Notes: a model not told the origin generated them from the letters alone. A stretch of DNA of 64,000 nucleotides from Sphingomonas sp. Leaf32 (GCF_001421765.1 NZ_LMLA01000001.1:1039199-1103198); one strand, 5' to 3'. Shown: positions 24,327 through 34,788, counted from the first letter of the stretch. Numbers and translations: made by a program.

Positions 24327-25909
24327 GCAAGGGGTTTCGCCAGTCGCAATCGACGCTGCACACCTGGTCGGGCCTGTTGCTCGGCTGGCTGTTATTCGCG
24401 GTGTTCGTCGCCGGCACATCGGCCTATTGGCGCGAGGCGCTGAACCGCTGGGCGCGTCCCGAACTGGCCCGGATCGACAGCACCGATCGCGTCGTCGAAG
24501 GGGCGGTCGCGTTCCTCTCGCGCAAGGCGCCCGATGCGCAGAGCTGGTTCATCACCGTGCCGACGACGCAGAGCGCCGGGGCGGACCTCTTCTGGGTGCC
24601 ACAGGCCAAACCCGGCGAGGAACGGCGCGGTCGACGGGGGCGGCGCGACACCCGCGCCTTCATCGGCAGCGATGGACAGGAGGGCACGGCACGCGAAACA
24701 CGGGGCGGCGACTTCTTCTACCGCTTTCATTTCGACCTGCATTACATGCCCGTCTTCTGGGCGCGCTGGATCGTCGGCATCGCCGCGATGTTCATGCTGG
24801 TGGCGATCTTTACCGGGATCGTGACGCACAAGAAGATCTTTCGCGACTTCTTCACGCTGCGCCGTGGCAAGGGACAACGATCCTGGCTCGACGGGCATAA
24901 TGCGACCGCGGTGCTGGCGCTGCCGTTCCACCTGATGATTACCTATACCGGCCTCGTGACGCTGATCGCGATGCTGATGCCATGGGCGATCGTCGCCAAT
25001 TACAGCGACGGATCGAAGCTGTACGCCGCCGTCTTTCCCGAAGCGCCTGTCGTCGAGCGCACCGAACGCCCCGCGCCGTTGACCGATCTGGTCGCGGTCA
25101 TCCACGATGCGGAGCGCCGCATCGGCGGGACGGTCGGATATATCACCGTCTTCAACCCCGGTGATGCGGCGGCGCGGATCACGCTCACCCGGTCGGGCAC
25201 GTCGATGCTGTCGGCCCGCAGCCCCAGCATCGCCTATGACGGGGTTACGGGCCGGATGCTGTGGCAGGCCCCGCCGCCGGGCGGCGCGGTCGAAACGCAG
25301 GGGGTGATGGTCGGGCTGCACGCCGGGCGGTTCGGCGACTATTCGATGCGCTGGCTCTATTTCCTGTGCGGCATCGCAGGGTCGCTGATGGTGGCCAGCG
25401 GGCTGGTGTTGTGGACCGTCAAGCGGCGCGAGCGCCTGCCGGACCCCGCACGACCGCCTTTCGGGTTCCGCGTGGTCGAACGGCTCAATGTCGGGTTCGT
25501 CGCGGGCTTTCCCCTGGCGATGACGGTATATCTGTGGGCCAATCGCCTGCTGCCAACGGGGCTGGTCGCGCGGTCCGATGCCGAGGTCAACGCGATGTTC
25601 GCCGGCTGGGCCGCGATCTTCCTCTATGCGCTCGTCCGTCGCCCGGCGCGGGCGTGGGTCGAGTTGCTGACCGTACAGGCGGTGCTGCTGATCGCCCTGC
25701 CGCTGTACAACATCGTCGCGCTGCCCAGCGGATTGCTCTCGACCATCGGTGCAGGCGACTGGGTATTGGCGGGGGCCGACCTGACCTTTCTGGCGCTCGG
25801 AGCGGGGTTCGGCTTCGCGGCTTGGCGGGTCCATCGCTTCCGCCCGAAGGCACGGCGGTCCGCCCGCAGTGCCTCGACTGTTCCCTCCAATCTGGCACCA
25901 GCAGAATGA
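24323..25909 (+). CDS. PepSY-associated membrane protein (PiuB/FsrB-like)
   Basis: A 528-residue inner-membrane protein of the PepSY-TM family. Related proteins act in reduction or import of ferric siderophores from the periplasm. The N-terminal segment LHTWSGLLLGWLLFAVFVAGT begins transmembrane helix 1; three or more further helices include ARWIVGIAAMFMLVAIFTGI and YFLCGIAGSLMVASGLVLW, and a cluster of helices ends the protein. Conserved His residues (HTWSG; HFDLHYMP; LDGHNATAVLALPFHL) could bind heme. Unusual: the first periplasmic loop holds an Arg/Gly-rich stretch (GEERRGRRGRRDTR, about residues 96-125). It overlaps both neighbours by ATGA. Confidence 0.85.
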   Translation: MSKGFRQSQSTLHTWSGLLLGWLLFAVFVAGTSAYWREALNRWARPELARIDSTDRVVEGAVAFLSRKAPDAQSWFITVPTTQSAGADLFWVPQAKPGEERRGRRGRRDTRAFIGSDGQEGTARETRGGDFFYRFHFDLHYMPVFWARWIVGIAAMFMLVAIFTGIVTHKKIFRDFFTLRRGKGQRSWLDGHNATAVLALPFHLMITYTGLVTLIAMLMPWAIVANYSDGSKLYAAVFPEAPVVERTERPAPLTDLVAVIHDAERRIGGTVGYITVFNPGDAAARITLTRSGTSMLSARSPSIAYDGVTGRMLWQAPPPGGAVETQGVMVGLHAGRFGDYSMRWLYFLCGIAGSLMVASGLVLWTVKRRERLPDPARPPFGFRVVERLNVGFVAGFPLAMTVYLWANRLLPTGLVARSDAEVNAMFAGWAAIFLYALVRRPARAWVELLTVQAVLLIALPLYNIVALPSGLLSTIGAGDWVLAGADLTFLALGAGFGFAAWRVHRFRPKARRSARSASTVPSNLAPAE

Positions 25910-26157
25910 TCGCGTTCGCCCTCCTGACCGCCCTAGGGGCATTCGGGCTATTGGCGCTTGCCAGCGACCGGCATCGCCATCGCTGGAACGGCGTCGCCAT
26001 TCCATGGCGGCGGCGCGGCGGATGGGCGTTGGTTGTCTCGACCTTCGTCGCCGCCTTTGCGGCCTGGGGGCCGGTCTATGGCGCGATCGGTGCGCTTGGG
26101 TTGTTGATGTTGGGGGCGGGGGTCAGCTTCCTCGCCCTCAACCTCACCCAGCGTTAA
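25906..26157 (+). CDS. DUF3325 family small membrane protein
   Basis: An 83-residue inner-membrane protein with three hydrophobic segments. It is the last gene of the siderophore operon and overlaps the PepSY gene by ATGA. The early DRHRHRW charged turn after the first helix is typical of the short DUF3325 proteins found next to PepSY proteins. Its stop overlaps that of the convergent trmFO gene by 4 bp. No activity is known. Confidence 0.8.
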   Translation: MIAFALLTALGAFGLLALASDRHRHRWNGVAIPWRRRGGWALVVSTFVAAFAAWGPVYGAIGALGLLMLGAGVSFLALNLTQR

Positions 26158-27473
26158 AGCGCCACCGCCGTCCATTCGCCGAACGCGTCGCGCGCGCGCG
26201 CGGTGTACATCTTCTTGCGATCTGCCTTCTTGGTCCGCCCCGGAATCGGTGGCATCAGTCCGAAATTGACGTTCATCGGCTGATAGGTTTCCGCCACGGC
26301 CGCCCCGGTGATGTGGTGCAGCAGCGCCCCCAGCGCGGTTTCGACCGGCGGCGGGGCCAGTTCCTTGCCTGCCAGTTCAGCAGCGGCGAAGCGTCCGGCC
26401 ATCAACCCGACCGCCGCGCTCTCTACATAGCCCTCGCATCCGGTCATCTGCCCGGCGAAGCGCAGGTGCGGCCGGGCCTTCAGCCGCAGCATGGGGTCGA
26501 GCAGTTCGGGCGAGCGGATGAAGGTGTTGCGATGTAACCCGCCCAGCCGCGCGAACTCGGCATTCTCCAGCCCCGGAATGGTGCGGAACAGCCGAACCTG
26601 TTCGCCGTGTTTCAGCTTGGTCTGGAATCCGACGATGTTCCACAGCGTGCCGGTGGCGTTGTCCTGTCGGAGTTGCACGACGGCGTGCGGCCAGCGTCCG
26701 GTGCGCGGATCGTCCAGCCCGACCGGCTTCATCGGCCCGAAGCGCAACGTGTCCAGCCCGCGTTCCGCCATTACTTCGATCGGCATACAGCCTTCGAAAT
26801 AGGGGACATTCTCCCACTCGCGAAACTCTGCCTTTTCGCCGGCCATCAGCCCGGCGTGGAAGGCTTCATACTGTTCGCGGTTCATCGCGCAGTTGATGTA
26901 ATCCTTGCCCTCGCCCTTGTTCCAGCGGCTCTGGAACCATGCCTGCTCCATATCGATGGACTCGAAATGGACGATGGGGGCGATGGCGTCGAAGAAGGCG
27001 AGCGCTTCGGCCCCCGTCGCCCCCCCGATGTCCCCGGCCAGCGCGGGCGCAGTCAGCGGGCCGGTGGCGACGATCGTCATGCCGCTGTCGGGCAGCGCGT
27101 CGACCCGTTCGCGGACGATGGTGATGTTCGGGTGCGCCTCCAGCGCGGCGGTGACCCCGGCTGAAAAGCCGTCGCGATCGACCGCCAGCGCCGATCCGGC
27201 CGGCACCTTATGTTCGTCGCCTTTCGTCATGATGAGCGATCCGAGCGCGCGCATCTCTGCATGGAGCAGCCCGACCGCGTTCGATTCGGCATCGTCCGAT
27301 CGGAAGCTGTTCGAGCAGACGAGTTCCGCCAGATCGTCGCCCTGATGTGCCGGCGTAGTGTCGCCACCGCCGCGCATTTCGGACAGGCGCACCTTTGCGC
27401 CGGCCTCGGCCAATTGCCATGCTGCTTCGGACCCGGCGAGGCCGCCGCCGATGATATGAACGTCGTATTGCAT
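26154..27473 (-). CDS. trmFO: tRNA (uracil-54-C5)-methyltransferase, folate/FAD-dependent (TrmFO)
   Basis: A 439-residue flavoenzyme that makes m5U54 in the T loop of tRNA, using methylene-tetrahydrofolate and FADH2. The N-terminal FAD-binding motif is [18 protein letters not shown]. The conserved [12 protein letters not shown] segment carries one of the catalytic cysteines, and a second is in [11 protein letters not shown]. The C-terminal blocks [15 protein letters not shown] and [10 protein letters not shown] are also present. The length matches the family (about 440-470). It stands alone and is convergent with the iron operon. The assignment is unambiguous. Confidence 0.96.
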   Translation of the reverse strand: MQYDVHIIGGGLAGSEAAWQLAEAGAKVRLSEMRGGGDTTPAHQGDDLAELVCSNSFRSDDAESNAVGLLHAEMRALGSLIMTKGDEHKVPAGSALAVDRDGFSAGVTAALEAHPNITIVRERVDALPDSGMTIVATGPLTAPALAGDIGGATGAEALAFFDAIAPIVHFESIDMEQAWFQSRWNKGEGKDYINCAMNREQYEAFHAGLMAGEKAEFREWENVPYFEGCMPIEVMAERGLDTLRFGPMKPVGLDDPRTGRWPHAVVQLRQDNATGTLWNIVGFQTKLKHGEQVRLFRTIPGLENAEFARLGGLHRNTFIRSPELLDPMLRLKARPHLRFAGQMTGCEGYVESAAVGLMAGRFAAAELAGKELAPPPVETALGALLHHITGAAVAETYQPMNVNFGLMPPIPGRTKKADRKKMYTARARDAFGEWTAVAL

Positions 27474-27579
27474 GGCAGGCGTCTAGGCCGGCGAAGCGAA
27501 ACGGGCAATGAACGTCCGTCGCGTACCGTCGTTTAAAACGGGCAGGGCGCGGGACGATCACGATGGGAGGAAGCGGACG

Positions 27580-28011
27580 ATGAAGATTTTCACCATCGGC
27601 TATGAAGCGGTAACCATGGCGGAATTCGTCGCGGCGCTGACCCGGGCGGGGGTCCGCCGGGTGATCGACGTCCGCGCGCTGCCCCTGTCGCGACGGCCGG
27701 GCTTCTCTAAGACATCGCTTGCCGCCGAACTGGCAGGGCACGGCATCGACTATGTCCATCTCAAGGCGCTGGGCACACCGAAGCGCGGGCGGGATGCCGC
27801 GAAGAAGGGGGACGTGGCGACGCTCCGCGCGGTCTATGACGAACAGCTCGAACTGCCCGAGGCGCAGGCACAGGCGGCGATCATGCTGGGGCTGGCGGCG
27901 GAGATGCCGTCGGCATTGCTATGCTTCGAACGGGAACCGCAGCATTGCCACCGAACGCTGTTACTCGAAGCGGTCGGGCAGGGCGCCGAGGTGGTGGAAC
28001 TGTACCCCTAA
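27580..28011 (+). CDS. DUF488 domain protein
   Basis: A 143-residue cytoplasmic DUF488 protein. It begins KIFTIGYEAVTMAEFV, has the RVIDVRALPLSRRPGFSK block, the YVHLKALGTP block, and the C-terminal LLCFEREPQHCHRTLL with a Cys-x-His pair. The family's function is not defined; the conserved Asp, Arg, Cys and His suggest an enzyme or metal site. The start is an ATG with GGGAGGAAG upstream; the longer open frame reaches to 27508. Confidence 0.87.
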   Translation: MKIFTIGYEAVTMAEFVAALTRAGVRRVIDVRALPLSRRPGFSKTSLAAELAGHGIDYVHLKALGTPKRGRDAAKKGDVATLRAVYDEQLELPEAQAQAAIMLGLAAEMPSALLCFEREPQHCHRTLLLEAVGQGAEVVELYP

Positions 28012-28036
28012 ATCCTCCCCGGCACGGGGAGGACCG

Positions 28037-28384
28037 TTACCCCGTAATCGGCCGCCTCACCCGGCCAGCCTCGTCGCGGTGCAACGGCCCGTACGCTACC
28101 ACGGCGTCCAGCGGCAACGGCGCATAGATATGCGGAAACAACTGCCCGCCGCGCGACTCTTCCCACTTCACCACATCACCGAGCGCTTCGAGGTCGACTT
28201 CCGCCACGTGCAGGTCGTCCTGCCCGGCGAAATGCTTGTCGACCGTCTCGGTCAACTGCTCGAACGTCGACAGATGGACATAGCCATCGGCCAGGTCCAC
28301 CGGCGCGCCGGCAAAGCTGCCATCGCGTTCCAGCACTGCCATCTGTTCGCCGGTCAGCACCTTGAAGGCGGTCGCGGGCCTCAT
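28037..28384 (-). CDS. DUF952 domain protein
   Basis: A 115-residue cytoplasmic protein of the DUF952 family. Visible family blocks are AFKVLTGEQMAVLERDGSF, DLADGYVHLST, TVDKHFAG and LFPHIYAPLPLDAVV. The family shares a fold with ADP-ribosyl-transferase-like proteins, but no activity is established. Its ATG overlaps the gyrA stop (ATGA), so it is co-translated as the distal gene of the gyrA transcript. Confidence 0.88.
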   Translation of the reverse strand: MRPATAFKVLTGEQMAVLERDGSFAGAPVDLADGYVHLSTFEQLTETVDKHFAGQDDLHVAEVDLEALGDVVKWEESRGGQLFPHIYAPLPLDAVVAYGPLHRDEAGRVRRPITG

Positions 28385-31164
28385 TCCTCGGGGTCCGATT
28401 CGCTGATCGTGTCGGGGCCGGTGCCGTCGTCCAGCACGATGTCGCCGTCGGACGCCGGGGTCGCCGCGCGTTCCTCGGCGACGATCGCCTCGGCATCGTT
28501 TTCGGGGTTCTCGTCCTCGTCGATCTTCGCGGCCGATACGACCTGTTCGCCGAAGCCGACGCGGAAGATCGTGATCCCCTGCGTATTGCGGCCCGCCACG
28601 CGGATGTCGCCGACGGTGGTGCGGATCAGCTTCGCCTGATCGGTGACCAGCATCAGCTGTTCGCCGTTATGCGCCGGGAAGCTCGCCACGACCGGCCCGT
28701 TGCGGTCGGAGGTGACGATGTTGGTGATGCCCTGACCACCACGATTGGTGCGGCGATATTCATAGGCCGAGGTGCGCTTGCCGAAGCCGTTGGCGGTGAC
28801 GGTCAGGATGAACTCCTCCGCCGCCTCGAACTCCGCCATGCGGTCGGGGGACAGCGTGACCTCACGCTCGCCTTCCTTCCACGGCGCGGCCTTGAGGTAC
28901 GCTTCGCGCTCCTCGGCCGTCGCCTGGAAGCCGCCCAGGATCGACAGCGAGATCACCTCATCGCCCGTCCCCAACGAGATACCGCGCACCCCGGTCGACG
29001 TACGGCTCTGGAACTCGCGCACATCGGTTGCGGCAAAGCGGATCGCCTTGCCCGCCTTGGTCGCCAGCAGCACGTCGTCGGTTCCGGTCAGCAGCGCGAC
29101 GCCGATCAGGCGATCGTCGCTATCATCGTCGAACCGCATGGCGATCTTGCCCGCCGTCGGGATATTGGCGAAGGCGTCCATCGAATTGCGGCGCACCGTC
29201 CCGTTGCCGGTCGCGAACATGACGTGTAGGTCGCTCCAGCGTTCCTCGTCCTCGGGCAGCGGCAGGACTGTCGAGATCGTCTCTCCGGCGGCCAGCGGCA
29301 GCAGATTTACCATCGGCCGTCCGCGCGTGGCCGGGCCGCCTTCGGGCAGGCGCCACACCTTCATGCGGTACACCTTGCCGGCGGTCGAGAAGAACAGCAC
29401 CGGGGTATGGGTGCTGGTCACGAACAGGTTCGTGATCGCATCTTCGTCCTTGGTCGCCATGCCGGCGCGGCCCTTGCCGCCGCGCTTCTGCGCGCGGAAC
29501 GCGTCGAGCGGGGTACGCTTGATATAGCCCTGCACCGTCACGGTGACGACCATGTCCTCGCGCTCGATCAGGTCCTCGTCGTCGATGCCATCGGCGGCAC
29601 CGGCGATCTCGGTCCGGCGCGGCGTCGCGAATTCGGCGCGGACATCGACCAGTTCCTGCCGCATCACGGCGTAGAGCTTGGCACGGTTGCCGAGGATTTC
29701 GAGCAGATGGCCGATTGATCCGGCCAGTTCCTTCAGCTCCTCGCCGATCTCGTCACGGCCGAGCGCGGTCAAGCGGTGGAGGCGCAGGTCGAGGATCGCG
29801 CGGACCTGCAGGTCGGACAGGCGATAGAAATCGCCGGTCGTGTCCGATTCAACCGCCTCGACCAGCTTGAGATAGGACGCGATCTCGGCGATCGGCCATT
29901 CGCGCGCCAGCAGCGCGGCACGGGCGGCGGCGGGGCTTTCCGACCCGCGGATGATGCGCACCACCTCATCGAGATTGGTGACCGCGATGACGAGGCCGAG
30001 CAACAGATGCGCCCGCTCGCGCGCCTTCGCCAGTTCGTATTTCGACCGGCGGGTGATGACCTCTTCGCGGAAGCCGACGAACGCGTCGATGATCTGCGAC
30101 AGGTTCAGCAGTTCGGGGCGGCCGCCCCGGATCGCCAGCATGTTGGCGGCGAAGCTCGACTGCGCCGGGGTGTGCCGCCACAGCTGGTTGAGCACCACGT
30201 CGGGCGTCGCATCGCGCTTCAGGTCGATAACGATGCGCACGCCTTCGCGGTTCGATTCGTCGCGAATGTCGCTGACGCCTTCGATCCTTTTGTCCTTGGC
30301 GGCTTCGGCGATCTTTTCGACCAGCCCCGATTTGCCGACCTGAAACGGGATTTCGGTCAGCACGATCGAGCGGCGTTCACCGCGCGCCTCTACGATGTGG
30401 CGCGACCGCAGGATGATCGACCCGCGCCCGCCGGCATAGGCGGCGCGCGCGCCGGCCCGGCCCAGCATCAGCGCGCCGGTCGGAAAATCCGGTCCGGGCA
30501 CGATCTCGCACAGTTCCTCGTGGGTCAGCGGCTCGCTGCCCTCGACCCGGCGGTCGATGGTGGCGAGGCAGGCATCGACCACTTCGCCCAGATTGTGCGG
30601 CGGCACGTTGGTCGCCATGCCGACCGCGATCCCGCCCGCGCCGTTGACCAGCAGGTTCGGGAAGCGTGCCGGCAGCACCGCCGGTTCGCGCTCCGAACCG
30701 TCATAGTTCGGCACGAAATCGACGGTATCCTTGTCGAGATCGTCGAGCAGCGCCATCGCCGACTTGGCGAGCCGCGCCTCGGTATAGCGCATCGCGGCGG
30801 GCGGATCGGGGTCCATCGACCCGAAGTTCCCCTGACCATCGATCAGCGGCAGCCGCATCGACCATGGCTGCGCCATACGCGCCAGCGCGTCATAGATCGC
30901 GGTGTCGCCATGCGGGTGATATTTACCCATGACGTCGCCGACGATGCGCGCCGACTTGCGATACGCCTTGCCCGGTACGAAGCCGCTTTCCTGCGCCGAA
31001 TAGAGAATGCGGCGATGCACCGGCTTCAACCCGTCGCGCACGTCGGGCAGCGCGCGGGAGACGATGACGCTCATGGCATAGTCAAGATAGCTCGACCGCA
31101 TCTCGTCCACGATCGAGATGGGGGCGATGTCGGATGGGTCGGCGATCAGCGTCGCGTCTGTCAA
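28381..31164 (-). CDS. gyrA: DNA gyrase subunit A
   Basis: A 927-residue GyrA, the breakage-reunion subunit that introduces negative supercoils with GyrB. The active-site Tyr127 lies in [10 protein letters not shown]. The quinolone-determining region reads [10 protein letters not shown], so Thr88 and Asp92 align with E. coli Ser83 and Asp87; Thr is the native residue in several genera and is not evidence of resistance. The C-terminal pinwheel includes the GyrA box QKRGGKGR, essential for wrapping. The end is acidic. No ATG or GTG precedes the conserved N-terminus [15 protein letters not shown], so a TTG at 31164 is chosen. The open frame extends to 31503 without conserved sequence. Confidence 0.96.
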   Translation of the reverse strand: MTDATLIADPSDIAPISIVDEMRSSYLDYAMSVIVSRALPDVRDGLKPVHRRILYSAQESGFVPGKAYRKSARIVGDVMGKYHPHGDTAIYDALARMAQPWSMRLPLIDGQGNFGSMDPDPPAAMRYTEARLAKSAMALLDDLDKDTVDFVPNYDGSEREPAVLPARFPNLLVNGAGGIAVGMATNVPPHNLGEVVDACLATIDRRVEGSEPLTHEELCEIVPGPDFPTGALMLGRAGARAAYAGGRGSIILRSRHIVEARGERRSIVLTEIPFQVGKSGLVEKIAEAAKDKRIEGVSDIRDESNREGVRIVIDLKRDATPDVVLNQLWRHTPAQSSFAANMLAIRGGRPELLNLSQIIDAFVGFREEVITRRSKYELAKARERAHLLLGLVIAVTNLDEVVRIIRGSESPAAARAALLAREWPIAEIASYLKLVEAVESDTTGDFYRLSDLQVRAILDLRLHRLTALGRDEIGEELKELAGSIGHLLEILGNRAKLYAVMRQELVDVRAEFATPRRTEIAGAADGIDDEDLIEREDMVVTVTVQGYIKRTPLDAFRAQKRGGKGRAGMATKDEDAITNLFVTSTHTPVLFFSTAGKVYRMKVWRLPEGGPATRGRPMVNLLPLAAGETISTVLPLPEDEERWSDLHVMFATGNGTVRRNSMDAFANIPTAGKIAMRFDDDSDDRLIGVALLTGTDDVLLATKAGKAIRFAATDVREFQSRTSTGVRGISLGTGDEVISLSILGGFQATAEEREAYLKAAPWKEGEREVTLSPDRMAEFEAAEEFILTVTANGFGKRTSAYEYRRTNRGGQGITNIVTSDRNGPVVASFPAHNGEQLMLVTDQAKLIRTTVGDIRVAGRNTQGITIFRVGFGEQVVSAAKIDEDENPENDAEAIVAEERAATPASDGDIVLDDGTGPDTISESDPEE

Positions 31165-31262
31165 AGTTCGATGCTTTCGGGGAATGTTTCGGTTGCGTGG
31201 CAGACTAGCCGGTCGGGGGGCGAAAGCCAAGTCTCGCGACCGTATCGCGCCCGTTTCGGAAC

Positions 31263-32369
31263 ATGCTGCGGCGCAGCGTGTTGGCCTTTGTGATGCACGA
31301 CCTGCAACGTTTCCTGAACACCCTGCCGCCGGCGGCGGTCGACGTGGGTACTGTGGCCCTGTCGGTTCTCGCCGCACTGCTGCTACACGCCGCCACGTTC
31401 CGGGTGTTGCGTCGCTTCGCCGCGCGGACGCCGGGGTCGGTCGACGATGTCTACGTCGACCATGCCTGGAGACCGATGCGGTGGATTCTGGTCGCGATGG
31501 CATTGGCCAGCGTCCGACGTCCCCTGCGCCTGCCGGACCGCTGGGACGATTTGTGGACCCAGATGGCAGGACTGGTAGTGCCGCTGTTGATGGGATGGTT
31601 CGCCATCGCCATGATCCGCGCGTCGGTCAAGGCGATCGAGGTCGCGACCGACATCACCGTCGCCGACAATCTGCGCGCCCGCCGCCGCCGCACGCGCAGT
31701 GCGATCCTCGGCCGTATCGCGATCATCGCGATCGGGTTCGTCACGGTCTGTCTGATGCTGTTGTCGATCCCCAGCATCCGCTCGATCGGCGTAACCCTGA
31801 TGGCGTCCGCGGGGCTGGCCGGCCTCGCGGTCGGCGCGGCGGCGCAGCCGGCGCTCAAGAACATCATCGCCGGCGTGCAGATGGCATTCACCGAACCGAT
31901 CCGCATCGACGACGTGGTTATTATCGAGAATGAATGGGGCCGGATCGAGGAGATCCGCCTGACCTACGTCGTCGTCCGGCTGTGGGACGAGCGCCGTCTG
32001 GTCGTGCCGGTATCGAAATTCCTCGAATCAAGCTTCCAGAACTGGACCCGCACGACCAGCGGCCTGCTGGGGTCGGCGTTCTTCTGGCTCGATCCGATCA
32101 CCAACATCCCCCGGCTGCGCGAGAAGTTCGAGGAACTGGTGAAGGCCGATCCGCTATGGGACGGGCGCGCCTATGTCCTGCAGGTGACCGACACCAAGCC
32201 CGATGCGATCGAGGTCCGTATCCTCGCCACCGCGTCCGACGCGGCGCGGGCCTTCGACCTGCGCTGTTCGCTGCGCGAGGGGGTGTTGGCGTATATCAGG
32301 GATGAGATGCCCGAGGCGCTGCCGCGTCGTCGGGTCGCGGTCGATGGGCAGCCGCTGTCGCCCGGTTAA
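31263..32369 (+). CDS. Mechanosensitive ion channel (MscS family)
   Basis: A 368-residue MscS-family channel that opens under membrane tension to release solutes in osmotic downshock. Hydrophobic segments lie at about residues 27-48, 75-85, 100-120 and 148-166. The pore-lining helix is in MASAGLAGLAVGAAAQPALKN. The beta domain (AFTEPIRIDDVVIIENEWG) and the conserved RLVVPVSKFLESSFQNWTR follow. The start is the ATG at 31263, but the ATG at 31293 is also possible as neither has a strong ribosome site. It is divergent from gyrA with about 98 bp between starts. Confidence 0.9.
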   Translation: MLRRSVLAFVMHDLQRFLNTLPPAAVDVGTVALSVLAALLLHAATFRVLRRFAARTPGSVDDVYVDHAWRPMRWILVAMALASVRRPLRLPDRWDDLWTQMAGLVVPLLMGWFAIAMIRASVKAIEVATDITVADNLRARRRRTRSAILGRIAIIAIGFVTVCLMLLSIPSIRSIGVTLMASAGLAGLAVGAAAQPALKNIIAGVQMAFTEPIRIDDVVIIENEWGRIEEIRLTYVVVRLWDERRLVVPVSKFLESSFQNWTRTTSGLLGSAFFWLDPITNIPRLREKFEELVKADPLWDGRAYVLQVTDTKPDAIEVRILATASDAARAFDLRCSLREGVLAYIRDEMPEALPRRRVAVDGQPLSPG

Positions 32370-32371
32370 GC

Positions 32372-32466
32372 GTCATTCCGGCGAAGGCCGGAATCTACGG
32401 ACGGGCAACGTTGCGTTTCTTCCGAGATGCCTCGTAACCATGGATTCCGGCCTTCGCCGGAATGAC
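32372..32466. repeat. Inverted pair of REP-like palindromes
   Basis: Unit 1 (32372-32395) folds as TTCCGGC-GAAG-GCCGGAA and begins GTCA. Unit 2 (32443-32466) is its inverse and ends TGAC. They lie 47 bp apart between the convergent MscS and DUF885 genes and can pair into one long cruciform. The same unit recurs at 48982-49005. Confidence 0.75.
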
Positions 32467-32476
32467 GGGGGCAGTA

Positions 32477-34297
32477 CTAAGCGTTACGCCCAGCCACAAA
32501 CGCATCAATGTTGCGGCCCAGCACCGTCATCGGCACCCCGCCACCCTGCACGACGGCATCGTTGAACGCCTTGAAATCATAGCGCGGCCCGAGCGCCGTC
32601 TTCGCCCGGTCGCGCAGGCGGTTGATCTCCGAGTGGCCGACCTTGTAGCCGCACGCCTGGCCCGGCCACGAACAATAGCGATCGACCTCGCCCGACACCT
32701 CTTCGACGCTCGACCCGTTGGTGCTGGCGAACCACTGCACCGCCTGTTCGCGGGTCCAGCGTTTGGCGTGCAGCCCGGTATCGACCACCATCCGGCAGGC
32801 GCGGAACGCGATCGACTGGAGATAGCCGAGCCGCCCGACCGGATCGCCGTCATACGCCCCCAGCTCGTCGCCCAGCTGTTCGGAATAGAGCGCCCAGCCC
32901 TCCGAAAAGGCGTTGAACTGCAACAACGAGCGGATCAGCGGTAGGCGGAACGTATATTCGCCCTGCCACACATGGCCCGGGATCGCCTCGTGATAGACCA
33001 AAGTCGGCAGCGAATAGCGGGTCCATAGCTCGGTCGTGCGCAGGTTGATCCACATCTTGCCCGGCACCTTGCCGTCGATCGACCCCGGACCGCCATAGGC
33101 GCCCGGCGCGCCCGCTTCCTCGACCACCGGGATGCGGCGGACCTCGACATTGCCCGGCGCCAGCGTGTTGAACGCGCGGGGCATCCGGGCGCGGATGTCG
33201 GTCAGGCGGTTCTGGACCAGCGCCATGATCTGCGCCCGCCCGGCATCGTCATTGGGAAAGGTGTAGCGCGGGTCCTTACCCAGCGCCGTCATCCGTTCGC
33301 CCACGCTGCCCTTGGTAAGCCCAAGCGACTTCAGGATGACGTCCATCTGCCCCTGCAACGCGGCCAGTTCCTCCTTGCCGCGTGCATGGACCTCGTCCGG
33401 GGTCATCGTCGTGGTGGTCGAGGCGCGCAGGCCCCAGGCATACCACGCATCGCCATCGGGCCGCGCCCACATGCCCGCGTCGGACGTCGCGCGCGCGCGA
33501 TCGGCGCGGATGGCAGCCAATTGTCGTTCCAGCGCCGGCTTGACCCGGTCGCGGGCGACGGCGGTGGCACTGGCGGTCCAGTCGCCGGGAATGTCCCTGG
33601 TACGCCGACCAAGCGACGTCACGATGTCCCATCCCGCCGGATCGCCCGACACCGATTGCTCCAACTGGCGGATCGTCTTGTCCAGCAGGAAGTCGGGCGG
33701 CACCACGCCGCGCGCGGATGCGGCGCGCACCCGCTGCGTCTCGTCATCGAGTTGGCGGGCATAGCTGTCGAGCCGGGCGAGATACGCTTCGGCATCGGTG
33801 CGCTCGGAGATGCTGTGATCGCTATCGAGGAAGCGCGGCACGTCGAGATACGCGCCGACATTCTGGATCACGACATACGGCGTGTTGCGCCACCCGCCGA
33901 CGGCGACGTCGCCATAGGGCAGGGCGAAGCCGTCCAGCGCGGTTTCGAACGCGGTCTTGACCACGTCGATGTCGGTCCGCGTCGCGGGAGACAGCGGCGC
34001 GGTGTCGATCCGCTTCAGCGTCGCGACATGCGCCCGCAGGTGATCGGCGACCCTCCGCTGCCCCGCCGCCGAGCGATCGCCCAGCCGCGACTTCAGTGCG
34101 GCGCGCGCGCCCGTATCGATGCCGAGGCTGCTTGCGGTTTCCGGCGAGTCGAGCAGCATCGCGTCGGCGATTTTCGACAACGCCGCCTCCGCCGCCTTGT
34201 CGGGTGCCGTCCCGCCACCCTGCGCCCGGACCGGCAGTGCAACGGTCAGGGTCGAGGCGGCGGCACCGGCGATCCAGTCGCGGCGGGTGATGTCCAT
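32477..34297 (-). CDS. DUF885 family secreted metallopeptidase-like protein
   Basis: A 606-residue exported protein of the DUF885 family. The twin-arginine-type signal is TRRDWIAGAAASTLTVALPVRAQ (Tat motif RRDW). The probable zinc site HEAIPGH (YHEAIPGHVWQ) near residue 435, with a downstream Glu in SEGWALYSEQL, matches the gluzincin-like HExxH pattern with an insertion found in this family. Members are presumed carboxypeptidase-like peptidases, although substrates are unknown. The start is an ATG with AAGGAAAG upstream; the open frame extends to 34447 without a signal. Confidence 0.9.
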   Translation of the reverse strand: MDITRRDWIAGAAASTLTVALPVRAQGGGTAPDKAAEAALSKIADAMLLDSPETASSLGIDTGARAALKSRLGDRSAAGQRRVADHLRAHVATLKRIDTAPLSPATRTDIDVVKTAFETALDGFALPYGDVAVGGWRNTPYVVIQNVGAYLDVPRFLDSDHSISERTDAEAYLARLDSYARQLDDETQRVRAASARGVVPPDFLLDKTIRQLEQSVSGDPAGWDIVTSLGRRTRDIPGDWTASATAVARDRVKPALERQLAAIRADRARATSDAGMWARPDGDAWYAWGLRASTTTTMTPDEVHARGKEELAALQGQMDVILKSLGLTKGSVGERMTALGKDPRYTFPNDDAGRAQIMALVQNRLTDIRARMPRAFNTLAPGNVEVRRIPVVEEAGAPGAYGGPGSIDGKVPGKMWINLRTTELWTRYSLPTLVYHEAIPGHVWQGEYTFRLPLIRSLLQFNAFSEGWALYSEQLGDELGAYDGDPVGRLGYLQSIAFRACRMVVDTGLHAKRWTREQAVQWFASTNGSSVEEVSGEVDRYCSWPGQACGYKVGHSEINRLRDRAKTALGPRYDFKAFNDAVVQGGGVPMTVLGRNIDAFVAGRNA

Positions 34298-34353
34298 GGG
34301 GCTTTCCTTGAAGCGGCGTTGTCGCCCCTGTGTCCCGCGCCGCGACCGGCGCG

Positions 34354-34788
34354 TCAATCGTCGGCGACGACGCTTAACACCGCGCCGGACACGCCGACGA
34401 TGCGTACCCGCGTGCCGACGGCCTGATCGGGGCCGCGCGCGATCCACTCGCTGTCGCCGACCCGCACCCGCCCGCTGCCGTCGGCAATCGCCTCGACCAC
34501 GGTCACCGACTGACCGATCAGTCGCGCCCCCCGGTCGTTGAGCAGCGGATCGTCGCTCTCGACCGGATAGTCGCTATACCAGCGCCGCCCGATCAGCACC
34601 GTCACCACGCTCCACGCGCCGAACACTGCCAGCTCGGCGGTAAGCGTCAGTGCCGGGAACAGCAGCGCGAGCAGTCCGGTAATCCCCGCCGCGATCGCGA
34701 TGAACACCAGGAATACGCCCGGCACCGCCAGCTCCGCTACGCCCAGCGCGACTGCCAGCAGCAGCCAGGCATAGCCGCTGTCGATCAT
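34354..34788 (-). CDS. NfeD-like membrane protein
   Basis: A 144-residue short-form NfeD. It has two or three transmembrane helices in the first 75 residues (YAWLLLAVALGVAELAVPG; VFLVFIAIAAGITGLLALL). A cytoplasmic or periplasmic OB-fold tail follows (GQSVTVVEAIADGSGRVRVGDSEWIARG). Its ATG overlaps the stop of the stomatin-like gene (ATGA). This QmcA-NfeD pairing is widely conserved, and the two proteins are thought to work together in membrane microdomains. Confidence 0.92.
   Translation of the reverse strand: MIDSGYAWLLLAVALGVAELAVPGVFLVFIAIAAGITGLLALLFPALTLTAELAVFGAWSVVTVLIGRRWYSDYPVESDDPLLNDRGARLIGQSVTVVEAIADGSGRVRVGDSEWIARGPDQAVGTRVRIVGVSGAVLSVVADD

Noticed and set aside
28381..31164. 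Thr88 of GyrA as a quinolone-resistance mutation
   Set aside because: Thr at the position of E. coli Ser83 is the native residue in several genera, so no resistance can be inferred.
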